Of a stretch of DNA of 64,000 nucleotides, positions 33,282 through 42,561 are shown in pieces. The stretch's first letter is position 1, and every line of letters begins with the position of its first letter. A program made the position numbers and the translations under genes. The DNA comes from Rhizobium giardinii bv. giardinii H152 (lineage in GTDB: Bacteria > Pseudomonadota > Alphaproteobacteria > Rhizobiales > Rhizobiaceae), in NCBI RefSeq assembly GCF_000379605.1, contig NZ_KB902580.1, positions 157,228-221,227 on the forward strand, written 5' to 3'. The notes beneath the pieces were generated by a model. It saw only the letters and a list, made by a program, of their open reading frames with translations, did not search any database and was not told where the DNA came from.

Positions 33282-35543
33282 CTACGTTAGCGGAGCAACC
33301 AAATCGCCGCCATCAAACCTACGAAGTGCATTTGCCAATGGTTGGTACTCGGTACGCCCCTTGTCCGAGACGCCATCAGACAGAAGTCCGTTTTCGCAAG
33401 GCCGGCCGTCGTCCCACCCGGTGTGACTAACGATAGGGTAAAGACATAGACCCTCAAGGGGGACGCCCGCCCGCATCGCAGCCTTGGCTTCCTCGGTCAC
33501 GTAGTTAAACCAGGCGGGTCGTCTGTCAGCTTCGATGCCCGTTTCTGCGATAAGAATTGGCTTGCCGTATCGAGCGTAGGTTTCAATCAAGAGATGGCGC
33601 AGTGGTTTGTAGCAAGGGTGCCCGATATCGATCGGCCGCCCGCCGTGGATCCACTGATTGTTGAAATAGTAGTTGACGCCTATGACATCGAGATAGGCCT
33701 CCGCGCCTCCGATTTGGGGCCACATCCGACCAGCAAGTAGGTCCCATGCTTGGAACTGTGACTGTCTATGCCCCTCCGCCAACCTGGCCACCCAAGGCCG
33801 CGAGGAATCGGTGACAACATTGATGATCGGTTCGCAATGGATAAAGCGGGCGCGCCGATCGACGGCCCGAATCGCGTCCATCGCAGCAATGGCCGCCCTT
33901 GCAAGCTGGACCTTCAGTTCGAATCCCCTCCCGCGGGTAAACGGGTTCAGATAGCCCGCGTCACCACCCCCCCAGGAAAAGAACGAAATCTCGTTGACGG
34001 GGCAATAAAAGGGAATTGAATCGCTTTCCGCGCGGACAACCTTCGCACAGGCTCCCGCAAAGCGGGCGAAACGATCGGGAAATTCGGGCGACCAGATATC
34101 GATATCGTCCGGCCAGCCGTAATGGAAAAGATCCCAAATAACCTGCGTCCCGGTGGATGCGGATGCCTGGAGCATCGGGAGGATGCTTGACCAGTCGAAT
34201 TCCCCTTTCCTTTCGATCAGATGCCATCGAAACCCATCCCGAACGGTGCGGATGCCGTAAGTGGCGAGTTGTCGATAATCCTGCGCGGCATACGCGTCGT
34301 GGCCGACGGCGCGGATCATATCAAGCCGCCGCCCCTGCGGTTCTTCCCCTCTCGGCCGCAGGCGATGGGTGGAGCATTCGAACCCGCCCTGCAGGAAAGA
34401 GCGGAACAGACCGGTTGGCCCGGCGGCCTTGCGCTCAGCAAGAACATCGCCAATCAGTTTTTGCCACTGTGGCACCACGACCTCGGCCGAATATTGCGCG
34501 CGAACCTTCCTACGTAACGCCGTGCCCAGGGCATGCCTCTTTTCCGGTGTAGCAATGAGATCGCCCATCTGGGCCGCGACAGCCACTGGATCATTATAAG
34601 GAACAAAGACACCCGATATACCGTCCTCAATTTGCTGATGGGCGCCGTTGTCCGGTGTCGCAATCACCGGCAAGCCCGCCGCTCCCGCCTCTGCGATGAC
34701 ATGAGGCATGCCCTCGCCACGGGACAACCAAACGAAGATATCGAAAGCGGAGAGCAGGTCGGGAACGTCCTTGCGATCGCCAAGAAACCGCAATACTCCG
34801 CCGAGCCCCCGCGACGCCGCGAGCGACTTCAAGCGCGTGGCATAATCGGGAAGAAAGGCGTCCGCTCCGCCCACCACGACGAAACGCGCGGCTTTGCCTT
34901 GCGCGTGTATCAAGGCAGCCGCTTCGATGAAATCCTCCACGTTCTTCTTCGGATCCAGCCGTCCGACCCACCCGATCAAAACCTCATCGGTCCCGACGCC
35001 AAGGGCAGCCCGCACCAGGCGACGCCTTGACGGATCGAACTCCGAAAAATCGACCATTGACGGTATCTCCAGCGCGTGAGGCGACCGTCCCGGCATTCGA
35101 GCGGCGGCCGCATCGCGGATCGAGCGGCATACCCCGACATATCGGCTGGTAAAGTGCTTGGGCCCTGCCTGGGCTTCCGAAACCAATCCTCCGTGTTCGA
35201 TGAGTGGCGGGCGAAGATGAAGGCGTTCCAGGGCCGGGTAGATATCGGCGACGTTCTGACAGGAAACAACCACGTCATAGCCCGTGATCTTTCCGGCGAG
35301 ATAGGCGACGGTGTCTTCAAACGAAAGTTCGTAGGGCGCGGTATCGACATCCACCCCAAGGGCGCGAAGTTGCTCATGGCTTTGCTCGGGCATGCCCGGC
35401 TTGCGAAAACAAGCAACAACGTCGATCCGGTAGCGGCGGCGGTCCATGTTGGCCGCAAGAAGGCGAACTTCCGTTTCTTCGCCCCCAACGACCAGCCATG
35501 CGAAAACAAAAAGCACGCGAATGAGTTCATGTTGAGCAATCAT
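33282..35543 (-). CDS. Fusion: GT4-like glycosyltransferase + clan GH-A glycoside hydrolase-like domain
   Basis: A 753-residue two-domain protein. Residues ~1-395 form a GT-B glycosyltransferase of family GT4 (LIGWVGRLDPKKNVEDFIEA; LSRGEGMPHVIAEAGAAGLP holds the ExxxxxxxE donor-binding pair). After a linker, residues ~405-753 resemble a beta-glucosidase-like TIM barrel: GIRTVRDGFRWHLIERKGEF at the start, CPVNEISFF with the probable acid/base Glu near 516, and ILIAETGIEA with the probable nucleophile Glu near 665. No signal peptide, so both domains are cytoplasmic. The start overlaps the upstream stop by ATGA. Having a sugar-adding and a sugar-cleaving domain in one chain is odd; the hydrolase part may trim, proofread or transglycosylate. 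Confidence 0.82.
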   Translation of the reverse strand: MIAQHELIRVLFVFAWLVVGGEETEVRLLAANMDRRRYRIDVVACFRKPGMPEQSHEQLRALGVDVDTAPYELSFEDTVAYLAGKITGYDVVVSCQNVADIYPALERLHLRPPLIEHGGLVSEAQAGPKHFTSRYVGVCRSIRDAAAARMPGRSPHALEIPSMVDFSEFDPSRRRLVRAALGVGTDEVLIGWVGRLDPKKNVEDFIEAAALIHAQGKAARFVVVGGADAFLPDYATRLKSLAASRGLGGVLRFLGDRKDVPDLLSAFDIFVWLSRGEGMPHVIAEAGAAGLPVIATPDNGAHQQIEDGISGVFVPYNDPVAVAAQMGDLIATPEKRHALGTALRRKVRAQYSAEVVVPQWQKLIGDVLAERKAAGPTGLFRSFLQGGFECSTHRLRPRGEEPQGRRLDMIRAVGHDAYAAQDYRQLATYGIRTVRDGFRWHLIERKGEFDWSSILPMLQASASTGTQVIWDLFHYGWPDDIDIWSPEFPDRFARFAGACAKVVRAESDSIPFYCPVNEISFFSWGGGDAGYLNPFTRGRGFELKVQLARAAIAAMDAIRAVDRRARFIHCEPIINVVTDSSRPWVARLAEGHRQSQFQAWDLLAGRMWPQIGGAEAYLDVIGVNYYFNNQWIHGGRPIDIGHPCYKPLRHLLIETYARYGKPILIAETGIEADRRPAWFNYVTEEAKAAMRAGVPLEGLCLYPIVSHTGWDDGRPCENGLLSDGVSDKGRTEYQPLANALRRFDGGDLVAPLT

Positions 35544-38500
35544 GGATCGACCTTGAACACGATTTGCAGGAAGTCCGGACGATTTTCGATCAGGTCGCGC
35601 AGGAACCCTGGTCCCTCATCGATGGGAATAACGTGGGTCACGACGTGCTCCCGGATGGCTGCGCCGTCACGCTTCAAGAGTTCAAGCGTTTCAAGAGCGA
35701 GCCGGCGCCGATCCCAAAGCGTGGCCAGCCCCCGAGGCACGCGGTTGATCTGCGCGCAGCGGATGTTGAGGCCGTTGTGATGAAACTCCTCGCCGAGCCG
35801 CAACGCCTGGGCACCATCTTGGTAGAAGGCAAGATCGATAACCGTGCCCTGCGGCCGCAGCGCTTTTAACGCCGTGTGAAGGCTTCCGGCACCGGCGCGC
35901 GTTTGAAAGACAAGATCCGCGCCTCGGCCCATTGCAGCGTCATGCCAACGTGCCTTGGCATGCTGCCATGCCTGATCTTCTGTCATGGCAGTCAGCCCCA
36001 TGGCCTCGGCCTTTCCTCGCCGGAAATCGGACGGATCGGTAATCACGACGTCGGATGCGCCGAGCTTGCGAGCAAAGAGCGCGGTGAGCAGACCGACGGT
36101 CCCTGCTCCGATGACAATGACCGGCCGCCCCGCGATACCCGCGCCGAGACACGGCACCCCGGCCCCAAATGCTTCGGCGTCGGCGTGTAGAATCCCGTTG
36201 GCGGCGATTGGGCCCATCTGGGCGACGAAAATGCCAAGCAACGGGTCGACTTCAGAGGGCATTGGCACGAGCAGGTCGTGGTATGGATCAGCCGTATGGC
36301 CTGTCTTATGCGCATAGGTGGTGGCGAGCACCTGCCCGTCACAAAAGCCGCCGGCCCGCGACTCCGCGACACGCGCGACCTCCATGTACCCCAGGAAGGC
36401 CACCGGATAATGCAGGTCGGCCTCGTTATCGATGAAGACTCCCCGCCCCCCATCGAAGCGCGAACGGAAGTAAGGATTGGTGTTCTTCAGGAACGTCAGT
36501 TCTGTGCCAGCGGAAAAACCGGTATAGAGCGTATCGAGCCGTACATGGCCCTCCGGCGGCGGGCCTTCCTCATATTCGAAGAAATAGGCCTGGCCCGGCG
36601 CTTCGATCCCAAGCGAACGTATCTTGCGATGACCGGGGGGTGTCTCAGGCTGCATTTCGGAATGCGGCTGAACTTGGAGCGGTGACAGCCGACGTTTGGC
36701 AATGTCAGGCAGTTCCAGATGCACCGGTTCTCCCGTACGCGCGGACGATACGACCGCGTGGGCCAGTCGATGCGTCACCAAAGCATCGGAGTATGGGCAA
36801 CGAATGCGGTTTTCGGCCCCCCGGACCGCATCGATAAAATCCCTGTCCTCGCGCCAGACGGGATCGCCTTCGGCGCCGCGCGTCGGTCGCCCTCGCCCAA
36901 CATCAATCATGATGTCGCGATCGGTGAGCTCGATAGCAAGTTTGTCGGCGAAGATATGGAGGCCGACGCGGTGGCTCCAATTCAGAAGGCATGTGGACGA
37001 GATGTTGGCAACCGCGCCCGATTGGAAGGTGAGGTTCGCCGTCGTCACCGTGGGGACATCCAAGCCCGGAAAATCCGGTCGATCCTTGTGTCCGGCGCGG
37101 CCATAAACCTCTGTGACCTCACCGATCAGAAAACGCGCCAGATCAAGCAGGTGCGTTCCCTGTTCGACCATCTGGCCGCCCGACGTTTCTTCCTTCCACC
37201 ACCACTGTGGCGGTGGCGTCGAGTCCAGCCAATAACCGGAGAGAAGCTGTGCGGGATTGTTCGCCAATAATTCCCGGGCCTCGTCGACCGTGTCGAGATA
37301 TCGCCAGTGATAGCCAACCGCCGTGATGATGTTCTTTCTGGCGATTTCCGCGGCGAGGTCTTCGGCAACGGCAAGGTCGAGCGATACCGGCTTCTCCACG
37401 AAGAACGGAATGCCCCGCTCGATCAAGTCAAACTCCGGTGATCCGTGCGCAAACGGCGGAATGCAGACATAAACGGCATCCAACGCCTCCGAATTCAACA
37501 TTTCCCTGTGGCTAGGGAAAGACCGTGCCCCGAACCGCATTGCGGCTTCGTCGGCACGACCCAGATCGGGGTCGGCAAAGGCCACGAGATCAACATCCTC
37601 GAAGCTCGCCAGGATATCCAGATGACGGCGGGCGATGCCCCCAACGCCGATAAAGCCGAGACGTGACTTGCGCATAGGTCTGTCCTCTTGGGTGGGATCT
37701 GTGCGGGGGGCGAAATACCGCTGATAGATGGTTGACGTTTGCGCAGCCATGCGAACGGCCGCGAACTCTTGACGGAACCGCCTCAGCCCCGTCGCACCCG
37801 CGGCGGCGCGCCCTTCCGGGTCGGCCAATGCACTTCCGATGACGCTTGCCAATTCGGACGGGTCGTTGGGCTCGGCGAAGTATGTATGCGTCTCGCCCAG
37901 CGCCTCGATCGTTCCCCCGATCCGCGTCGCCACCACCGGGACGCCAAGCGACATCGCCTCGAGGACAACCAGCGGCAACCCTTCGAACCGTGACGGAAGG
38001 ACAAAAAGGTCGGCGATCGACATGATGTCGGCCACATCCGATCGATGACCGAGGAACCGAACGGCGTCTTTCAGGCTCAGCTCGGTCGCGAGCGCGTCGA
38101 CATTCGCCCGCTCCTCACCGCATCCGACAAGCAGCAGAACCGCGCGAGGGTCCCTGCGGAGAACCTCTGGCATTGCTCGAATGAGCGTGGCGTGGTCTTT
38201 CTGAACAGAAAAGCGAGCGACCGTCACAATGACCGCCCGCCCCATCACTTCAAGTTCCGCCTTCATGTGCTCCGGAGGAAGGACCGGCTCGAGAGGAAAT
38301 ATGCCGTTGCGCACCACAGTCATTTGGGAGGAAGCGACCTGATGCGCGGCGAAGCTCGCGAGCGAAGCCTCGGAGACGACAATACGATGGGAAAGCCCGG
38401 CAATTGCCCGCGCATATTCATCCTGCTGGCCGGGATCGGTGAGCAGATAGGGGAGATGTTCCGTTCGGATGACCGGGATGCCGTGGCTGATGCCCTCCTG

Positions 38501-38782
38501 AGCGAGGTCGTGCCCTTCCCAGCCGATGCCTGCGTGGACATGCAGCAGGTCAACGCCGGACTTCGCCAGCCAATCGCCAAAATCTTCGTGGCGTTCGATC
38601 GACTTGATCGCCAGACCATGCCGAGCCGCCCCAAAGAGCTGGCTCGCGCCACTCTGCGCGACGAGTGCCAGGGTGACGTCGTAGGACCCTTGCAACGCTC
38701 GGCCCAACGCAAGCATATGCACCCCCACCCCCGAGGGGTCGAGACTATCGGTGGCCAAAACGATGCGAGTTCGATCAGCCAT
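35540..38782 (-). CDS. Triple fusion: GT4 glycosyltransferase + Gfo/Idh/MocA dehydrogenase + MDR-type dehydrogenase
   Basis: A 1080-residue three-domain protein with no stop or shift between domains. Residues ~1-345 are a GT4 glycosyltransferase (SGVGVHMLALGRALQ; VARFSVQKDHATLIRAMPEV; PSRFEGLPLVVLEAMSLGVP). Residues ~369-695 are a Gfo/Idh/MocA oxidoreductase (RLGFIGVGGIARRHL; FFVEKPVSL with the conserved Lys; GGQMVEQGTHLLDLARFL). Residues ~712-1080 are a medium-chain dehydrogenase-like domain (VIVIGAGTVGLLTALFARKL), without the classical zinc-binding Cys motifs. It overlaps the preceding gene by 8 bases and the next by 4. The two dehydrogenases could form a keto-sugar intermediate that the transferase uses. 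Cytoplasmic. Confidence 0.85.
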   Translation of the reverse strand: MADRTRIVLATDSLDPSGVGVHMLALGRALQGSYDVTLALVAQSGASQLFGAARHGLAIKSIERHEDFGDWLAKSGVDLLHVHAGIGWEGHDLAQEGISHGIPVIRTEHLPYLLTDPGQQDEYARAIAGLSHRIVVSEASLASFAAHQVASSQMTVVRNGIFPLEPVLPPEHMKAELEVMGRAVIVTVARFSVQKDHATLIRAMPEVLRRDPRAVLLLVGCGEERANVDALATELSLKDAVRFLGHRSDVADIMSIADLFVLPSRFEGLPLVVLEAMSLGVPVVATRIGGTIEALGETHTYFAEPNDPSELASVIGSALADPEGRAAAGATGLRRFRQEFAAVRMAAQTSTIYQRYFAPRTDPTQEDRPMRKSRLGFIGVGGIARRHLDILASFEDVDLVAFADPDLGRADEAAMRFGARSFPSHREMLNSEALDAVYVCIPPFAHGSPEFDLIERGIPFFVEKPVSLDLAVAEDLAAEIARKNIITAVGYHWRYLDTVDEARELLANNPAQLLSGYWLDSTPPPQWWWKEETSGGQMVEQGTHLLDLARFLIGEVTEVYGRAGHKDRPDFPGLDVPTVTTANLTFQSGAVANISSTCLLNWSHRVGLHIFADKLAIELTDRDIMIDVGRGRPTRGAEGDPVWREDRDFIDAVRGAENRIRCPYSDALVTHRLAHAVVSSARTGEPVHLELPDIAKRRLSPLQVQPHSEMQPETPPGHRKIRSLGIEAPGQAYFFEYEEGPPPEGHVRLDTLYTGFSAGTELTFLKNTNPYFRSRFDGGRGVFIDNEADLHYPVAFLGYMEVARVAESRAGGFCDGQVLATTYAHKTGHTADPYHDLLVPMPSEVDPLLGIFVAQMGPIAANGILHADAEAFGAGVPCLGAGIAGRPVIVIGAGTVGLLTALFARKLGASDVVITDPSDFRRGKAEAMGLTAMTEDQAWQHAKARWHDAAMGRGADLVFQTRAGAGSLHTALKALRPQGTVIDLAFYQDGAQALRLGEEFHHNGLNIRCAQINRVPRGLATLWDRRRLALETLELLKRDGAAIREHVVTHVIPIDEGPGFLRDLIENRPDFLQIVFKVDP

Positions 38783-41120
38783 ATACGCCGCCGATAATCG
38801 GGTCGGTCACACCATGGCGCAGGCGCAGCCTCTTATAGGTCGCGAGCGCCTGACCAATCACTTGGTCCATATTGTAGTACTTGTACGTTCCAAGGCGACC
38901 GACAAAGGTCACCTGGTCGAGCTGCCGAGCCAAAGCTTCATATTGCTTGTAGAGAATCTGATTTTCCGGTCGCGGGATCGGATAGTAGGGATCGCCGTCG
39001 GGGCGGGAAAACTCGTAACTGATGCTCGTCTTGGCGTGAACCTGGCCAGTCAGATGTTTGTATTCGGTAACGCGGGTATACGGAACGTCTTCTGAGGGAT
39101 AGTTGACGACGCCAACCGGAAGGAACCGCCTGACATCGTGGGTCTCGTGGACAAATTCGAGGCTGCGATAGGGAAGTTGCCCGAACCGATAATTGTAGTA
39201 TTCGTCGATCGGCCCTGTGAAGATTGTGTGGGGCGCAAGCCCTTGCCCGCGGATGTCGGCGTAGTCGGTTCCGAGCATCACGGTGATATTGTCGTGATCC
39301 AGCATCCGCTCGAACATTGGCGTGTAGCCGTGGAGCGGCATCACCTGAAATCTGTCCAGGAAGTAGCGATCGTCGATATTCGTGCGCGTCGGCACACGCG
39401 CCGTCACCGACTTATCGAGATCCGCCGGATCAAGGCCCCACTGTTTGCGGGTGTAGCCCTCGAAGAACACGCGATACAGCTCCGTTCCGACCTGCGAGAC
39501 CACGACATCCCGGGAGGTGCGAATGGGATGGCATGGCTCGGCGCGGTCGCCCAAAAACCTCTCCGCCGCAGCGTCATCGCTCAGATCGAGCCCATAGAGC
39601 CTGTTCAATGTGGTGCGATTGATCGGTATCGGCAGGCGTTGATCGCCAACCTGTGCCAGGACCCGATGTTCATAGGGCCTCCAGGCTGTAAACCGGGAAA
39701 GGTAGTCGAATATCTCCTCACTATTGGTGTGGAAGATATGGGGGCCATAACGATGTACGAGAATTCCGTCGTCATTGTAGTAATCATGCGCGTTGCCTCC
39801 GACATGCGAGCGACGGTCGCAAATGAGGACACGCTTGCCGGCATCGGCGGCCAGTCTTTCTGTGAGGACAGACCCCGCGAATCCCGCGCCAACGATGACA
39901 TAGTCGTACGCTGAACCGCCCTTTTTTACCCGGAATTTCCGCGGCGGCGCGGCGGCGCGGTTTTTCCTATCGAGCGCCTCTTCGACCAACAGCTTCATGC
40001 TGTGGAATGTGTCGTCCCAGGAAGACAGGGCAAGCAAGGCATCCACGTCTTTCAACCACGCGCTGCTCGACGATTTCATCTCCAGCGCCGCCTCGCACGC
40101 CTCGACGAAGCCTTTCGCGTCGTCGGCGATGAAAACGCCGGGAACGCTCCCGTAAGACCGGTCGACATCGAATATTCTCGTGCTGATGACGGGACGGCCG
40201 GCGGCGAGATATTCCGGGGTTTTCGTGGGGCTAATATATTGCGTTGCTTCGTTGAGCGCGAACGGCATTAATGCTGCGTCCCAACTGGAGAGATAGGCCG
40301 GCAAGTCGGAATAGGCCTTTTGCCCGAGGTAGTGAATATTGTTCGCTCGCGGCAATTCATCCGGCGAAATCTTTATCACCGGCCCCAAGAACACGAATGC
40401 CAGGTTGGGCTTCAGCGCGGCGACCGAACGAATAAGATCAAGGTCCAGTCGTTCATCGATCACCCCACAGAAACCCAATTTCGGTCCCGGTATCGTGGCC
40501 TGGTCTGCTGGCTCCGAAAGGCCAGATCTTGCTGCGCGAAAATGCGGTGCGTCCACGCTGGATGGGAACGGATGTATGTTGTCGTGGTAGCGCTTCTTTG
40601 CCTCGTAGAGGCTGTAGCCTCCGGTAAAGACCGCGTCGGCGCGGGCGATGAGCGCGCTTTCTAACTCTTTTATCCGGGGCGGCGCGAACTTGAAATTCGC
40701 CAACTCATCCATGCAGTCATAGATCACGGCGGACGCGTCAACGTGGCGCGCAAAAGAGAACATCATCGGCGTGTAGAACCACAGGACTGGCTGCCTGATG
40801 CCCATAAGTTGAATCACGTCGTCAAGGAGTGAACGGAGAGCAGCCTCACGATCCTCCTCGGTCCAGCAATGGGGAATGCGGGGTCGGATGGATTTTACGC
40901 GCGTGCCTTCGAACGGGTGGATCTCCAGATAGGCAAGATGGTGATCCGTGGGTATGAATTCTTCGAAGAAGAGGACTTGCCTCTCCGCTGAAAAGCGCCG
41001 CATGAGGTGCTGCGGTCTTTGAAGCACGAAATCCCACCGTAGGTGAGAAAAGCAGATCAGGGGCCGATCTCCGAAGCTTGGCGCTTCAGGCACTCGAGAG
41101 AAAACATTCAGGAGATTCAT
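38775..41120 (-). CDS. glf: Fusion: glycosyltransferase + UDP-galactopyranose mutase
   Basis: A 781-residue fusion. Residues ~1-400 are a GT-B glycosyltransferase (ICFSHLRWDFVLQRPQHLMR; PTKTPEYLAAGRPVISTRIF). Residues ~405-781 are a full UDP-galactopyranose mutase: FAD motif VIVGAGFAGSVLTERLA, GPHIFHTNSEEIFDYL, EGYTRKQWGLDPADL with the tryptophan near the active site, and the end FVGRLGTYKYYNMDQVIGQA. The mutase converts UDP-galactopyranose to UDP-galactofuranose using reduced FAD, so the fused transferase may add galactofuranose. Its 3' end overlaps the next gene by 8 bases. It points to a galactofuranose-containing surface glycan. Confidence 0.87.
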   Translation of the reverse strand: MNLLNVFSRVPEAPSFGDRPLICFSHLRWDFVLQRPQHLMRRFSAERQVLFFEEFIPTDHHLAYLEIHPFEGTRVKSIRPRIPHCWTEEDREAALRSLLDDVIQLMGIRQPVLWFYTPMMFSFARHVDASAVIYDCMDELANFKFAPPRIKELESALIARADAVFTGGYSLYEAKKRYHDNIHPFPSSVDAPHFRAARSGLSEPADQATIPGPKLGFCGVIDERLDLDLIRSVAALKPNLAFVFLGPVIKISPDELPRANNIHYLGQKAYSDLPAYLSSWDAALMPFALNEATQYISPTKTPEYLAAGRPVISTRIFDVDRSYGSVPGVFIADDAKGFVEACEAALEMKSSSSAWLKDVDALLALSSWDDTFHSMKLLVEEALDRKNRAAAPPRKFRVKKGGSAYDYVIVGAGFAGSVLTERLAADAGKRVLICDRRSHVGGNAHDYYNDDGILVHRYGPHIFHTNSEEIFDYLSRFTAWRPYEHRVLAQVGDQRLPIPINRTTLNRLYGLDLSDDAAAERFLGDRAEPCHPIRTSRDVVVSQVGTELYRVFFEGYTRKQWGLDPADLDKSVTARVPTRTNIDDRYFLDRFQVMPLHGYTPMFERMLDHDNITVMLGTDYADIRGQGLAPHTIFTGPIDEYYNYRFGQLPYRSLEFVHETHDVRRFLPVGVVNYPSEDVPYTRVTEYKHLTGQVHAKTSISYEFSRPDGDPYYPIPRPENQILYKQYEALARQLDQVTFVGRLGTYKYYNMDQVIGQALATYKRLRLRHGVTDPIIGGVYG

Positions 41121-41181
41121 TTACAGCGCTCTCGTTGATGACGCGAGAGAACTAAGGGATAAAGAGAATGTTCCGCCTATA

Positions 41182-42339
41182 TTAGAACTTTCGCCCTGCG
41201 GATGACTCGATCAGCCGCTGAAGTTTGCGGACAGAGTGCTGCCAAGTCCAATTCTGTAAAACAACTTGTCGTGGCTCGAATTCAAACTCGCGAGCAAGCA
41301 TCTCGATAATTCCGTTGTGAAATTGATCCGCTGTGCTGGTCTGGCCAGTCTTTGGGGTAATGTATTGCAGGCCGCAAGCCAGAGCGTTATTCGCGAGAAC
41401 CGGAATGCCTGCCAACATATATTCGGTCAGGATGGCTGGCGCCCCATCTTCCACACCGCAGACCACGCCCATCCTTGCGCAATTCATCAACCGGTTGATC
41501 TCCGTGAAGGGGACTCCAGGTGGACCTATAAAGTCTACATTGATACCCAGCGCCGCGGCATGGTTGCGCAGATCTCCCATCATCTCGCCATAGCCGGAGA
41601 CACAAAGCGTGCGAAAAGACTTAGGTAGTTTCGCAAGGGCTTGGAACAATATGTCGTGGCGTTTGTACGGTTGAGCTGCCGCGACGTATATCAGATCGTA
41701 AATCTTTTCGATTTCAATTGGATAGAATGTCGTCTCCGACGCGAATTCCGGCCCGATTGGAAGGACTGCCACGCGCATCTCCGGATGACGCTCCCACACC
41801 GCCTCCGACTGCCATTCCGCTCCAGTAAGCACAAGATTGAAATGCCGGCTAACCTCCGGGGGAATCCGAAGTGCCGGGGCGTCAATGGAATTGTAGATTT
41901 TGAAGCTCTGCCGACAGGCCAGCAAAATTTCTTCACTGACTCCAAGTCCCCAAACGCACAGAATTGCCGGTGGTCCGAATGCTTTTATATGTCCAAGCAT
42001 GTCATTAGACGAAAACGGCGCCTCAGCTCCGTTCAAGCGGAATGCCCGCCGCCTCAGATGAGGACTTCCACAAGTCCAGTCTCGCGGAGGTGAAGCGCCT
42101 CGCCAATGCGTCCAGATTTCGGCACCGGTGACCAGGCCGGCTCGAAGACATGCAAGAGGCAGTCTCTCGATATATCCACCCTCAACCTCGACAGGCTGCG
42201 ACGAATGTTGAGATTCGGGTGCCGCTCCCCGCGTCCCAGAACTCCACTCCTGCGTCAACTGAGCGACGGTGGGCATGGGCGCGCTTTCCCATTCTCCGTC
42301 CTGAAAGTCGCTAACAACTACGATTCGATTGGCTTTCAT
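41182..42339 (-). CDS. GT4-like glycosyltransferase
   Basis: A 385-residue GT-B glycosyltransferase. The C-terminal half carries the nucleotide-sugar binding features: LIYVAAAQPYKRHDILFQAL, and EDGAPAILTEYMLAGIPVLA with the ExxxxxxxE pair. The N-terminal acceptor half is less conserved (VVVSDFQDGEWESAPMPTVA). It is the first of four minus-strand genes; 61 bases separate it from the transferase-mutase fusion, and it is the only stand-alone transferase of the set. ATG 42339 is preferred over the upstream TTG 42345. It probably acts on the same glycan as the fusions. Confidence 0.8.
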   Translation of the reverse strand: MKANRIVVVSDFQDGEWESAPMPTVAQLTQEWSSGTRGAAPESQHSSQPVEVEGGYIERLPLACLRAGLVTGAEIWTHWRGASPPRDWTCGSPHLRRRAFRLNGAEAPFSSNDMLGHIKAFGPPAILCVWGLGVSEEILLACRQSFKIYNSIDAPALRIPPEVSRHFNLVLTGAEWQSEAVWERHPEMRVAVLPIGPEFASETTFYPIEIEKIYDLIYVAAAQPYKRHDILFQALAKLPKSFRTLCVSGYGEMMGDLRNHAAALGINVDFIGPPGVPFTEINRLMNCARMGVVCGVEDGAPAILTEYMLAGIPVLANNALACGLQYITPKTGQTSTADQFHNGIIEMLAREFEFEPRQVVLQNWTWQHSVRKLQRLIESSAGRKF

Positions 42340-42561
42340 TGCCAAAGTCCATTTGAGAGGACGTTCTCCAATATGTTTCTAGCGGAGATGTAGAAACGCC
42401 CGTAAATCGAAAAAGATGCAGGGCATTCAAAGCTGTGCCGCTTATCGGGCCGCCGTTCCTGGGGCGATCCTAATTTTGTGCAGTGCAGTAACGATATCAT
42501 CGTTCGCGAGGTATAACCCGCCGCGCCATCCCGGTGGTGCGCAACGCCGGAGGCAAAATTC

